NCBI GenBank assembly: GCA_019113915.1
Contig: DXGM01000012.1
Span: 1 to 64,000 of the forward strand
Reading direction: 5' to 3'
From: Candidatus Gordonibacter avicola
GTDB lineage: Bacteria; Actinomycetota; Coriobacteriia; Coriobacteriales; Eggerthellaceae
Length of the DNA: 64,000 nt
Of the stretch, positions 36,131 through 44,489 are shown piece by piece. The position numbers and the translations under genes were made by a program. The stretch's first letter is position 1, and each line of letters starts with the position of its first letter. Under the pieces are notes generated by a model, which saw only the letters and a list, made by a program, of their open reading frames with translations, was not told the DNA's origin and did no database searches.

Positions 36131-38365
36131 ATGGGAGAAGAGTATCGCACCGTGAATCACGAGAAGCCGTTTTCCTACGAGGAAGGCGACTTGCACGTAA
36201 CGCGCGGTTGTGCGTGGACGGGCCCGGGCTGCCACTTGGGTTGCGGCGTGGTCATGTACACGAACGACGAGGGTAAGCTCGTCAAGTGCGAAGGCGACCC
36301 GGAGGATCCGTGGACGAATGGTCGTCTGTGCATGCGCTGCCTGGACGTGCCCGAGGTGACGCACCACAAGGAGCGCCTGCAGTACCCCATGAAGCGTGCT
36401 CGCGAGGACCGCGGCAAGGACAAATGGGAGCGCATCAGCTGGGACGAGGCCTACGACCTCATCACCGAGAAGTTCATGGATATGAAAGAAAAGTACGGCG
36501 CCGAGTCCGTGGTGTTTGCTCAGGGTACCGGCCGCGACATCGCTGCCTATATCACGCGTCTGTGCTGGTCCTTCGGCAGCCCCAACTACACGGGCTTCCT
36601 GTCCGGTCAGTGCTGCTACCTGCCGCGTATCGCTGGCATGGCTGCCACCACCGGCGCGCCGTGGATTCCCGACGCCGCCCAGCAGTTCCCCGAGCGCTAC
36701 GACCATCCGGACTACGAGGTGCCCGAGGCCATGTTCATCTGGGGTAACTACCCGCTGAAGTCCAACATCGAAGGCTTCTATGGTCACTGGGTGATCGACC
36801 TCATGAAGCGCGGCATGAAGATTGTCACCGTTGACCCGAAGGTCACCTGGCTGGCCACGAAGTCCGAACTGCACCTGCGCGTGCGCCCCGGCACCGACGC
36901 GGCGCTGGCACTCGGCATGATGAAGATCATCATCGACGAGAACCTCTACGACCACGAGTTCGTTGACAACTGGTGCTACGGCTTCGACGAGCTGGCTGCA
37001 CGCGCCGCTGAGTTCGACGTGAAGCGCGTGAGCGAGATCACCTGGGTGCCCGAGGAAAAGATCATCGCCGCCGCCCGTATGCTGGGCAATGCCAAGAACT
37101 CCACGCTGCAGTGGGGCGTGGCCGTGGACATGACCCGCGAAGCTATGCCGGCTGGTCAGGCCATCCTTGCTCTCTGGGAGATCACGGGCAACATGGAGCG
37201 CCCGGGCGGCATGATTGTGGCCCCCGAAATCCTTTCCGTGGCCGGCGGCTGGGGCCGCGAGGTGCTGGGCGAGGAACAGGAAGCCAAGCGTATCGGCATC
37301 AAGGACTACCCGCTGTTCAACTTCGGTTTCGCTGTGTCTCAGCCCGACGAGACGGTGAAGACCATCGAAACTGGCGTGCCGTACGAGATTCACGGCGCAT
37401 GGCTGCAAACCACGAACCCCATCGCCTGCATGGGTGCCGACCCGCAGCGTTTGTACAAGGCCCTGAACAAGCTCGACTTCATCGTGGTTGTCGACCTGTT
37501 CAAGACGCCCACCATCGCCGCTCTGGCCGACGTGGTGCTGCCTGCCTGCACGTTCCCCGAGCGCAACGGCATCGCATTCGTGTCCGGCGCGCAGCGCGGT
37601 TCCACCATCAACAAGGTGACCGACGTGGGCGAGTGCCGCTCCGACATGCAAATCAACCTTGAGCTGGGCAAGCGCTGGAACCCCGAGGCATGGCCGTGGG
37701 ACAACGTGGACGACATGTTCACCGACATGCTGAAGCCCACCGAGATGTCCTTCGAGGAACTACAGAGCGTGGCACCGGCGTATCAGCCCATCGAGTACTA
37801 TCGCTACAAGACGGGCAAGCTGCGCAAGGACGGTCAGCCCGGCTTCAACACGCCGACCGGCCGCATTGAGCTTTGGAGCAACTTCTACAACCAGGCCGGC
37901 CTTGACCCGCTGCCCTACTTCGAAGAGCCCGAGCCCGGCCCCGGTTCCACCCCCGAGCTCATGGACGAGTTCCCGTTGGTTATGACGAGCGGCGCCCGCA
38001 CCTGGGGTATGTTCCACTCCGAGCATCGTCAGATCGAGCGTATGCGTCACTATCGCCCCTGGCCTCTCATGGAGATTCACCCCGAGACGGCCGCCAAGTA
38101 CGGCATCAAGGACGGCGACTGGGTGTGGATGGAAGGCCCCATGGGTCGCGCCAAGCGCAAGGCGAAGCTCACGCCCATCATGGATCGCCGCATCGTGTCG
38201 TGTGACCACGGCTGGTGGTTCCCCGAGGGCGACCCGGAGAAGTTCTACGACGTGTTTGACCTGAACATCAACAACACCATTCCGTGGATCCCGGGCAAGA
38301 GCGGTTTCGGTTCCAACTACAAGAGCTTCATCTGCAAGGTCTACAAAGTGGAAGAGGGGGAATAA
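36131..38365 (+). CDS. Molybdopterin oxidoreductase, DMSO reductase family catalytic subunit
   Basis: A 744-residue bis-MGD enzyme. The N-terminal FeS site has Cys27, Cys34, Cys38 and Cys67 (CAWTGPGCHLGC, then LCMRC). The C-x6-C spacing between the first two is unusual compared with the common C-x2/3-C. The Mo-MGD domains continue through QGTGRDIAAYITRLCWSFGSPN, KIVTVDPKVTWLATKSELHLRVRPGTDAALALGMMKIIIDENLYDHEFVDNW and the C-terminal dinucleotide-binding domain (FNTPTGRIELWSNFYNQAG). No Tat signal is present, so it is cytoplasmic. It resembles the acetylene hydratase/transhydroxylase/catechol dehydroxylase branch, but the substrate cannot be read. The ATG at 36131 follows AAGGAGG. The ferredoxin gene follows directly. 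Confidence 0.88.
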   Translation: MGEEYRTVNHEKPFSYEEGDLHVTRGCAWTGPGCHLGCGVVMYTNDEGKLVKCEGDPEDPWTNGRLCMRCLDVPEVTHHKERLQYPMKRAREDRGKDKWERISWDEAYDLITEKFMDMKEKYGAESVVFAQGTGRDIAAYITRLCWSFGSPNYTGFLSGQCCYLPRIAGMAATTGAPWIPDAAQQFPERYDHPDYEVPEAMFIWGNYPLKSNIEGFYGHWVIDLMKRGMKIVTVDPKVTWLATKSELHLRVRPGTDAALALGMMKIIIDENLYDHEFVDNWCYGFDELAARAAEFDVKRVSEITWVPEEKIIAAARMLGNAKNSTLQWGVAVDMTREAMPAGQAILALWEITGNMERPGGMIVAPEILSVAGGWGREVLGEEQEAKRIGIKDYPLFNFGFAVSQPDETVKTIETGVPYEIHGAWLQTTNPIACMGADPQRLYKALNKLDFIVVVDLFKTPTIAALADVVLPACTFPERNGIAFVSGAQRGSTINKVTDVGECRSDMQINLELGKRWNPEAWPWDNVDDMFTDMLKPTEMSFEELQSVAPAYQPIEYYRYKTGKLRKDGQPGFNTPTGRIELWSNFYNQAGLDPLPYFEEPEPGPGSTPELMDEFPLVMTSGARTWGMFHSEHRQIERMRHYRPWPLMEIHPETAAKYGIKDGDWVWMEGPMGRAKRKAKLTPIMDRRIVSCDHGWWFPEGDPEKFYDVFDLNINNTIPWIPGKSGFGSNYKSFICKVYKVEEGE

Positions 38366-38367
38366 CC

Positions 38368-38709
38368 ATGGCGAAGTACGGAATCCTGGTTGATGCGCAG
38401 TGGTGCTCCGGTTGCCATAGCTGCGAAGTGGCCTGCCAGATGGAGCATGGCCTGCCGGTTGGCGAGACGGGCGTCAAAGTGGTAAAGATTGGCCCATGGG
38501 TTATTGGTGATGAGGCTGACGAGAACTGGCAGTTCAGCTATTTGCCCATTCCCACGAAGCAGTGCGACACCTGTGCCGCTCGCCGCGCTGCGGGCAAGGT
38601 GCCCACCTGCGTGCAGCACTGCCAGTCGATGTGCCTGGAGTTCGGCCCGCTGGACGAGCTGTCCGCAAAGATGGATGAAAAGCAGAAGACGCTGTTCGTC
38701 GTAGCATAA
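38368..38709 (+). CDS. Ferredoxin-like electron-transfer subunit of the molybdoenzyme
   Basis: A 113-residue iron-sulfur protein. Cys13, 16, 19 and 23 (CSGCHSCEVAC) and Cys66, 69, 81, 85 and 89 (CDTC...CVQHCQSMC) can bind two [4Fe-4S] clusters. It is shorter than the usual four-cluster DmsB-type subunits, and no signal peptide is present. The gene lies 2 bp after the molybdoenzyme gene and is certainly co-transcribed. It should pass electrons between the molybdenum subunit and an unknown donor or acceptor. Confidence 0.9.
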   Translation: MAKYGILVDAQWCSGCHSCEVACQMEHGLPVGETGVKVVKIGPWVIGDEADENWQFSYLPIPTKQCDTCAARRAAGKVPTCVQHCQSMCLEFGPLDELSAKMDEKQKTLFVVA

Positions 38710-38776
38710 GGGGATTTTCCTGATCTTTTGTGTGCCGCTCGCGGGTACGCGGGCGGCACACGGACAAGGAGCGGAA

Positions 38777-39307
38777 ATGCACAGCAAGAAGTACTACATC
38801 GTGTACGGTTTGTTCTTCTCGTTTATTGTGGCGGCGGTTTTGTGCCTGTGCCTCACCATCATGCAGGGCGTGCCGCATATTGACCCGGTGTTTTACGGTA
38901 TGTCATTCGCCGTGGCCTTTGTGGTGTCGTTCGTGGTAACGGCCGTGATTCCGCTGGCGCGCATTGCGGCGGCGTGCGCCGTGTACTACGACGCGAAGCC
39001 GGGGTCGGTGGCATTTCGCCTGATCCAGAACGTGTTTTTCAGCACGCTTATCATGTTCTTCCTGGGCATTGTGATGACGGCATTCATGACGGGCATCGGG
39101 GATGTACCGGCGATGAACGCTATGACGGGTGAAATGATTGCTACGAACGTGTTCGATAGGTTTGTAAGCCTGTGCCTGCAGTTCTGGCCGACCATCGTCA
39201 TTGTGGCTTTCCTGTCCGACCCCGCAGCGGGCGGCTTGGCGAAGCTGCTGGTGAAAGAGCCGGAGCTTGATGCCGCGCGCAAGCCGTCGGAGGCCCCGAC
39301 CGCATGA
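38777..39307 (+). CDS. Four-helix membrane protein of the molybdoenzyme locus
   Basis: A 176-residue protein of unknown function with four predicted helices (~8-28, ~40-68, ~90-115, ~135-160). The two halves look loosely similar (hydrophobic pair with Phe/Val-rich start), reminiscent of a DUF2798-type duplication, but this is weak. There are no haem-ligand His pairs as in DmsC or NrfD subunits, so it is probably not a quinol-oxidising anchor. The ATG at 38777 follows AAGGAGCGG; the frame is open to 38732. The gene end overlaps the next gene by 4 bp (ATGA). Confidence 0.72.
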   Translation: MHSKKYYIVYGLFFSFIVAAVLCLCLTIMQGVPHIDPVFYGMSFAVAFVVSFVVTAVIPLARIAAACAVYYDAKPGSVAFRLIQNVFFSTLIMFFLGIVMTAFMTGIGDVPAMNAMTGEMIATNVFDRFVSLCLQFWPTIVIVAFLSDPAAGGLAKLLVKEPELDAARKPSEAPTA

Positions 39308-39669
39308 GCCCTGAGCACGACAACGTGGATGCCGTAACGGGTGCCACCGTTGATGCGGTGACGGGCGCCACCAGGTGGGAGGGCGAGGCGAAGGTTGATG
39401 GCGAAGGCTCGGGTGAGATGTCCCGTGGCGAAGCCGAGATGGGCGCTGAGCCCTGTGGCGAAGCTGAACCTGGTGCTGAGTCCGGTGGTGAAGAGGCTGG
39501 CGAAGATGCTCCCGCCCGCACCCGCAGCATCCAGGAGGTTGTGGACGCTGTAACGGGCGCCACGTGGAGCACGCGCAACCGCATCATGGAGGACCTGTTC
39601 CGCGAGGACCTCAACGCCGGAGCCTCCAACCTCCCCACCTTCGCACCCCCCGGCACCCCCGTGCGATAG
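39304..39669 (+). CDS. Small acidic protein with three DAVTGAT flavinylation-like motifs
   Basis: A 121-residue protein of no recognised family. The heptapeptide DAVTGAT occurs at residues 9-15, 17-23 and 81-87. This is the core of the sequence in which ApbE attaches FMN to a threonine in NqrC/RnfG-type proteins (D-x-x-S/T-G-A-T-x-x-S/T). Only the third copy, DAVTGATWST, has the downstream Ser/Thr. Between the motifs lies a Gly/Glu/Ala-rich acidic linker (~25-72). No signal peptide, membrane helix or complete FMN-binding domain is present. Start overlaps the membrane protein gene by 4 bp, so the two are translationally coupled. Covalent flavin is an inference. Confidence 0.75.
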   Translation: MSPEHDNVDAVTGATVDAVTGATRWEGEAKVDGEGSGEMSRGEAEMGAEPCGEAEPGAESGGEEAGEDAPARTRSIQEVVDAVTGATWSTRNRIMEDLFREDLNAGASNLPTFAPPGTPVR

Positions 39670-39670
39670 C

Positions 39671-39717
39671 AAAAAGCCCCCGTCATCTGGCCGAGACCAG
39701 GTCAGCGACGGGGGCTT
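39671..39717. terminator. Bidirectional terminator between the flavinylation-motif gene and the TetR gene
   Basis: AAAAAGCCCCCGTC pairs with GACGGGGGCTTT around a CTGG...CCAG inner hairpin. The T-run serves the plus strand and the A-run the minus strand. It overlaps the last codons of the convergent TetR gene. Confidence 0.88.
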
Positions 39718-40394
39718 TGTTGTTTCTGGGCCTTTTCGGGCGTATCGCAATAAAGATCAATGGTTGCTTGGATCATCCGATGCCCGTACGAGAAGAAGGG
39801 GTTGAGCTCGTCCTGCATCATAAAAGATTGCGTACGGGTGTAATGGTAAAGAACGCGTCCGAAAATACCCATCGTATGGTATTCCGTCAAGAATTTGATC
39901 ACCACTTCGGGCATCTCGCGATCTCCCAGCATGATGCGTATGTCGGCTTCTATGGCGGGGAAGTAGAGAAGCGTAATATAGTCAAAAAACTCGAAGTACG
40001 TTGCTCCCATAAATATGCGCCGATAGTATTCGCGGTTTTGCTGAAAGTAGCGGCCCCAATATTTGAAGTAAATCATTTGATGGATGAAATTGTCTCCATC
40101 CTTGACCTGAACGTAAAAAGGTAACTCAGGGAAGGGGTCGTGCAGATCCTCTTGGGGGTAGGCGAGTTTAGCCGAGGAAAATTCAGGCCGCGACACAATA
40201 GATGACATGGCTTTGCGAAAAATCCACTGCACCAGATTGTCGGTTGTCTCAAAATAGTAGTAGAACGTCTTCCGATCGATGCCCATCCGTCGAGCGATGT
40301 CGGTGACCGTTACCCGATGAGGCGCGTCGCCTTCGACGACGAGAGAGGCAAATGTCTTCGCTATCTCAAATCTCATATTGATCTGGCGAATCAT
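39702..40394 (-). CDS. TetR-family transcriptional regulator
   Basis: A 230-residue regulator with N-terminal HTH VTVTDIARRMGIDRKTFYYYFETTDNLVQWIFRKAM and a diverged ligand-binding domain, rich in Tyr and Phe (FDYITLLYFPA). ATG 40394 is chosen because GGGAG lies five bases upstream; ATG 40406 and GTG 40412 are alternatives. It is divergent from the FAD oxidoreductase operon across 415 bp that contain a tandem 21-bp repeat, suggesting local control. Confidence 0.87.
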   Translation of the reverse strand: MIRQINMRFEIAKTFASLVVEGDAPHRVTVTDIARRMGIDRKTFYYYFETTDNLVQWIFRKAMSSIVSRPEFSSAKLAYPQEDLHDPFPELPFYVQVKDGDNFIHQMIYFKYWGRYFQQNREYYRRIFMGATYFEFFDYITLLYFPAIEADIRIMLGDREMPEVVIKFLTEYHTMGIFGRVLYHYTRTQSFMMQDELNPFFSYGHRMIQATIDLYCDTPEKAQKQQSPRR

Positions 40395-40581
40395 CGAATC
40401 TCCCATCAGCACAATTCAGACATGAACCGCCATGTCTTCCGTTTAAGCGGATGGTTCTGTTTATGCTTTGCAACAGAGAGACGCACTATCCCCTTGCCCC
40501 TTGATCACAGATGGTACCAACTTGCAAATGCCCATTTGGCGGACGATGGATAAGCCACCCCACTCTTTTCGAAGTGGGGAA

Positions 40582-40623
40582 AAGCATAGCTGAAGGCTTG
40601 ACAAGCGTAGCTGAGGTTTTGAC
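40582..40623. promoter_or_regulatory. Tandem 21-bp repeat, candidate TetR operator
   Basis: AAGCATAGCTGAAGGCTTGAC (40582-40602) is followed immediately by AAGCGTAGCTGAGGTTTTGAC (40603-40623), with four mismatches. A 21-bp period places both copies on the same face of the helix. It lies in the 415-bp gap between the TetR gene and the oxidoreductase operon. The rest of that gap has no credible gene. Confidence 0.5.
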
Positions 40624-40809
40624 CTGCTAAAAACACTGCTCAGTTGTTGCTCCTGAGTTCTCGGTGGGGTGTATGTTCCTCATTACCCCATTTCAGACAA
40701 AGTGTCCGTAACACTCCACTCGTGGCGCGTGGTAAAAAGTAAGTGCATCGATGCGATTCATACAGGAATTCCGACCAACGACCCAATCCTTAGTATCAAG
40801 GAGGGAACC

Positions 40810-42423
40810 ATGTCAGGAACCTATGATTTCGTGGTCATCGGAGGCGGACACAACGGACTGCTTACCACGGCCTATCTGGCAAAAGCTGGATTCAGTGTCT
40901 GCTGTCTCGAGGCCAATGACGAGTTCGGAGGCGGAACGCGCTCTGGCGAAGTGTGTGCGCCAGGCTATATCAGCGACTTGGGCGGCATGATTCACAGCAT
41001 GATTGCCCGCACACCCATCGTACGTGATGACGAACTCGGACTTATTTCTAAGTATGGTTTGGAATACGTCAACACCGATGCGCTGTTCTGTTCCGTTTTC
41101 CCCGACAATACCGTGTTGTTGATGGATCCGGATGTTGACAAAGCATGCGAGAACATTGCGCAGTTCTCGGAAAAAGATGCCATTGCCTATCGCGAATTCC
41201 ATGACTACATGGAAAAGATGATGGCGGTTGCTCATGTGGGAGCACAGTCTCCTCCGCCGCCTTGGGGAGCTATGCACAGTGCCATGTATATGAGCCCCGA
41301 GGGTCGAGAGTTCCAGCGCGTGCTGAACTTGAGCGCCCAGCAACTCGTCGAGGAATGGTTCGAAAGCGAAGAGGTGCGCACCACGTTCACTCGTTGGTGT
41401 ACCGAGATGATGATCGATCCGCGTGAGATCGGTACCGCTACGCTTCTGTACTTCACCGTCAATATTCACAAGCCTGATCTGTATGTGATCAATGGTAAGG
41501 TGAACCCCGATCATCCGGGTGCTCCCTTCCCGAAGGGCGGCAGCAAAAGCTTTATTGACGCGCTCATGCAGTGCTGTCGCGATGATGGCGCCGAGTTGTT
41601 CGCCAACAAATATGTTGCCGACATCGTGGTCGAGAACGGCGAGGCTCGCCAGGTTGTCACAAAAGATGGTGATATCTTTACGGCTAACAATGCGGTTATC
41701 AGCTGTATTAATGTTAAGCAGATCTATGAGATGGTGGCAGACGATGTGCCTGCTGATGAACTGGAAGCCATCCGCCGCATCAAGCATGCCGATTTTGGCG
41801 CGCTCAACCAGTCCTTCGCTTTGAAGAAGATTCCTGAATTTAAGGCTGGCCCAGAAGTGTTGAAGGCGTTCTGCATCGAGGCTGCCCCGCGCGAGAAAGA
41901 GTACTTGCAAATCTTCAGCAACTACACCCTCGGCGAATTCAGTCCCAAGCTGCCGCTCATCACCATTCCTTCCTTGCTTGATGACACACGTTGTCCTGAG
42001 GGACACAGCGTCGTGAACATCTACCAGTACGCTCCCTACAACCTTTGGGGCGACCCGCAGAACTGGGTTACCCACAAAGAAGAGCTTGAGCGTCAGGTGT
42101 GGGAGTTCTTTAAGGACATGACCACTAACATCACCGATGACGACATCATTGGCCACTGGAGCCTGACACCGCTTGAGTATGAACAGTGGGATCCGGCCAT
42201 GGTACACGGCGATATCGGTCAGATTGGCTTGCAGCCCAGCCAGATGTACGACATGCGTCCGTTGGTTGGCAAGGGCCATGAGTATCACGGTGCCATTGAA
42301 AACCTGTATTTCCTTGGCTGCTGCTCGCATCCTGGAGCAGGTATTGCGGCATCGGCTCGCGCAGGCGTTCAAAAGGTGCTCGAAGACTTCGGTGTCGACT
42401 TCCGCGACGTTGTGAGGAAGTAA
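40810..42423 (+). CDS. FAD-dependent oxidoreductase, phytoene desaturase-related (paralogue 1)
   Basis: A 537-residue flavoprotein of the COG1233/PYROXD2-like group. The N-terminal dinucleotide motif is YDFVVIGGGHNGLLTTAYLAKAGFSVCCLEANDEFGGGTRSGE; GGGHNG is typical of this branch. The C-terminal MRPLVGKGHEYHGAIENLYFLGCCSHPGAGIAASARAGVQ is the second FAD-contact region. No signal peptide is seen. It is about two-thirds identical by eye to the next gene, but carries an extra ~20-residue loop (LYVINGKVNPDHPGA) near residue 225. Carotenoid synthesis is unlikely because no phytoene synthase is nearby. Context with two transporters suggests catabolic oxidation of an imported compound. The ATG at 40810 follows AAGGAGGG. 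Confidence 0.85.
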   Translation: MSGTYDFVVIGGGHNGLLTTAYLAKAGFSVCCLEANDEFGGGTRSGEVCAPGYISDLGGMIHSMIARTPIVRDDELGLISKYGLEYVNTDALFCSVFPDNTVLLMDPDVDKACENIAQFSEKDAIAYREFHDYMEKMMAVAHVGAQSPPPPWGAMHSAMYMSPEGREFQRVLNLSAQQLVEEWFESEEVRTTFTRWCTEMMIDPREIGTATLLYFTVNIHKPDLYVINGKVNPDHPGAPFPKGGSKSFIDALMQCCRDDGAELFANKYVADIVVENGEARQVVTKDGDIFTANNAVISCINVKQIYEMVADDVPADELEAIRRIKHADFGALNQSFALKKIPEFKAGPEVLKAFCIEAAPREKEYLQIFSNYTLGEFSPKLPLITIPSLLDDTRCPEGHSVVNIYQYAPYNLWGDPQNWVTHKEELERQVWEFFKDMTTNITDDDIIGHWSLTPLEYEQWDPAMVHGDIGQIGLQPSQMYDMRPLVGKGHEYHGAIENLYFLGCCSHPGAGIAASARAGVQKVLEDFGVDFRDVVRK

Positions 42424-42434
42424 AGAGTACGCTC

Positions 42435-42459
42435 GCCGGGCGGTCACACGCCGCCCGGC
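42435..42459. terminator. GC-rich hairpin between the two oxidoreductase genes
   Basis: GCCGGGCGG-TCACACG-CCGCCCGGC forms a 9-bp stem. A T-rich stretch (CATTTCTTCTC) follows, but not a pure T-run. It may reduce read-through or stabilise the upstream mRNA. Confidence 0.5.
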
Positions 42460-42511
42460 AGCATTTCTTCTCACGCGATTCAGCTTATCACTCTACTGCA
42501 AAGGAGAAGCC

Positions 42512-44086
42512 ATGTCTTCTACCTATGATTTTGTCGTGTTGGGTGGCGGCCATAATGGCTTGATCACCACGGCTTATCTGGCAAAAGCCGGTTTTAGCGT
42601 GTGCTGTCTGGAAGCCAATGAGGAATGCGGCGGATCCACTCGGTCAGGTGAAGTGTGCGCTCCAGGATACGTTTCAGATCTTGGCGGCATGGTTCACAAC
42701 ATGATATCGGCCACCCCTATCGTTACCGAAGATGAGTTGGGATTGTTTTCGAAATACGGCTTCGAATACGCGCATGCTAAAGCCTTGTTCTGCTCTATTT
42801 TCCCCGATCAGACAAGCCTTATAATGCACCACGACATTGACAAAGCCTGCGAGAACATCGCGCGATTCTCGAAGCATGATGCCGAGGTATATCCAAAATT
42901 TCACGAATACATGGTGAACATGCTTGCCGTGGCTGGCATCGGCTCCCAAAGCGCTCCACCGCCCTATGGCGCCATGATGAATGTTATGTATATGAGTCCT
43001 GAGGGGCGCGAATTTCAGCGTGTCCTCAACTCGTCTGCTCAGCAGATAGTGGAAGAGTGGTTTGAGAGTGAGCAGGTGCGTGTCACGTTCACCCGTTGGT
43101 GTACCGAGATGATGATCGACCCACGCGCCATTGGCACGGCCACGCTATTGTACTTCACCGGACGCGTGCATAAGCCCACCTATGCGCCGCCGTTCCCGAA
43201 GGGCGGAAGCCAAGCTTTTGTTCATGCGCTCGAGAGTTGTTGCAAGGACAACGGTGCAGACGTGTTTACTAACGCGTGGATTGACAACATTATCGTCGAA
43301 GGTGGCGAAGTGAAAGGCGTGCGCACCAAAGCGGGCGAGGAGTATCTGGCCAATAATGCCGTAGTGAGCACCATCAACATTAAAGACGTTTACGACATGC
43401 TAGGCGATGATGCTCCTGCCGAAGAGGCCCGTTATGTCCATCGCTTGAAGCAAGCCGATTTCGCGGCACTCAATCAATCGTTTGCCCTGAGCAAGATCCC
43501 CGAGTTCAAAGCTGGCCCCGAGGTCCTTGATGCCTACTGTATTGAGTTTGCGCCCGAGGAGAAAGAGTACCTCGAGACGTTCAGTAACTACCGGCTTGGT
43601 GAGTTCAATCCGCGGCTGCCTCTGGTCACTATTCCGTCGCTTTGGGATCCGACGCGTTGCCCTGAGGGACACAGCGTTGTCAACCTATACAGCTATGCCC
43701 CCTATCGCCTGTGGGGCGACGAAAAGAACTGGGAAACGCACGGCGATGAGCTTAAGCAGCAAGTGTGGGAGTTCTTCAAGTCTCAAACCACGAACATCAC
43801 CGATGACGACATCGTAGGACACTGGGGACTCACGCCGCTGGAGTACGAGCAATGGAACCCTGCCATGAAAGAGGGTGACCTGGGCATGATTGGCTTGCAG
43901 CCTAGTCAAATGTATGACATGCGTCCCTTCCCGGGTAAAGGTCATACCTATCATGGCGAGATTGAGAACCTGTATTTTGTTGGTTGCTGTGGACATCCGG
44001 GTGGCGGCATAGCCGCTGGTGCGCGACCGGGCGCTCTCAAAATCCTTGAGGATTATGGCGTCGATTTCCGGTCAGTAGTTAAGTAA
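42512..44086 (+). CDS. FAD-dependent oxidoreductase, phytoene desaturase-related (paralogue 2)
   Basis: A 524-residue flavoprotein with N-terminal YDFVVLGGGHNGLITTAYLAKAGFSVCCLEANEECGGSTRSGE and C-terminal MRPFPGKGHTYHGEIENLYFVGCCGHPGGGIAAGARPGAL. It is colinear with the preceding gene product except for a missing ~13-20 residue loop (KPTYAPPFPKGG here). A recent tandem duplication with divergence is likely. The two may form a heterodimer or act on related substrates. AAAGGAG precedes the ATG. Confidence 0.85.
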   Translation: MSSTYDFVVLGGGHNGLITTAYLAKAGFSVCCLEANEECGGSTRSGEVCAPGYVSDLGGMVHNMISATPIVTEDELGLFSKYGFEYAHAKALFCSIFPDQTSLIMHHDIDKACENIARFSKHDAEVYPKFHEYMVNMLAVAGIGSQSAPPPYGAMMNVMYMSPEGREFQRVLNSSAQQIVEEWFESEQVRVTFTRWCTEMMIDPRAIGTATLLYFTGRVHKPTYAPPFPKGGSQAFVHALESCCKDNGADVFTNAWIDNIIVEGGEVKGVRTKAGEEYLANNAVVSTINIKDVYDMLGDDAPAEEARYVHRLKQADFAALNQSFALSKIPEFKAGPEVLDAYCIEFAPEEKEYLETFSNYRLGEFNPRLPLVTIPSLWDPTRCPEGHSVVNLYSYAPYRLWGDEKNWETHGDELKQQVWEFFKSQTTNITDDDIVGHWGLTPLEYEQWNPAMKEGDLGMIGLQPSQMYDMRPFPGKGHTYHGEIENLYFVGCCGHPGGGIAAGARPGALKILEDYGVDFRSVVK

Positions 44087-44116
44087 GTACGGAAAACACG
44101 CGAAAAGGAGCGACGT

Positions 44117-44404
44117 ATGGTTCGAAAAGCAGTTAAACGGCCTTCCATCATAGCGAAAACAGAAGACGGTTCGCCCATGGTGGAGGTGTTCTCTATGAGG
44201 ACCGAGGGTGACCGACTCATCATGGATTGCAAGGCTCTCGACAGCATGCGCATGGATGTGGTTGTCACAACAGAGGATATCGCAAAAGGCATGCCGGTTG
44301 TCAAGGAAAGCAAAGCGGCCATTATCGCGTTTGCGAAGCAAATCCCCGCAGCTATCCGCAGACAGAAGAAAGCGGAGAAGGGGGCGCGAGAAGATCGCTC
44401 CTGA
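44117..44404 (+). CDS. Orphan 95-residue protein in the FAD oxidoreductase operon
   Basis: Not recognised. It is soluble and basic, with a predicted beta-rich first half (SIIAKTEDGSPMVEVFSMRTEGDRLIMDCKALDSMRMDVVVTTEDIAKGM) and a helical, Lys/Arg-rich C-terminus. The central section has the look of a small-molecule or peptide-binding beta domain, but this is only an impression. The start follows AAAAGGAGCG, 30 bp after the second oxidoreductase gene, so it is likely translated as part of the operon. Confidence 0.75.
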   Translation: MVRKAVKRPSIIAKTEDGSPMVEVFSMRTEGDRLIMDCKALDSMRMDVVVTTEDIAKGMPVVKESKAAIIAFAKQIPAAIRRQKKAEKGAREDRS

Positions 44405-44489
44405 ATGCCCTGTCGGGAGAGCCGGCGCTTGAGGGGTTAGTGCTGGCTTCCTCCTTTACGAGGCGTCAACTACAACGTAAGGGGACGTT

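Noticed and set aside
36131-38365. Assignment of the molybdoenzyme as a formate dehydrogenase or nitrate reductase
   Set aside because: No selenocysteine or Cys site typical of formate dehydrogenase was recognised, and the partner genes do not match Nar or Nap systems.
40669-40809. N-terminal 47-residue extension of the first FAD oxidoreductase
   Set aside because: The conserved dinucleotide motif starts just after ATG 40810, which has a strong ribosome-binding site, and the extension resembles no signal peptide.
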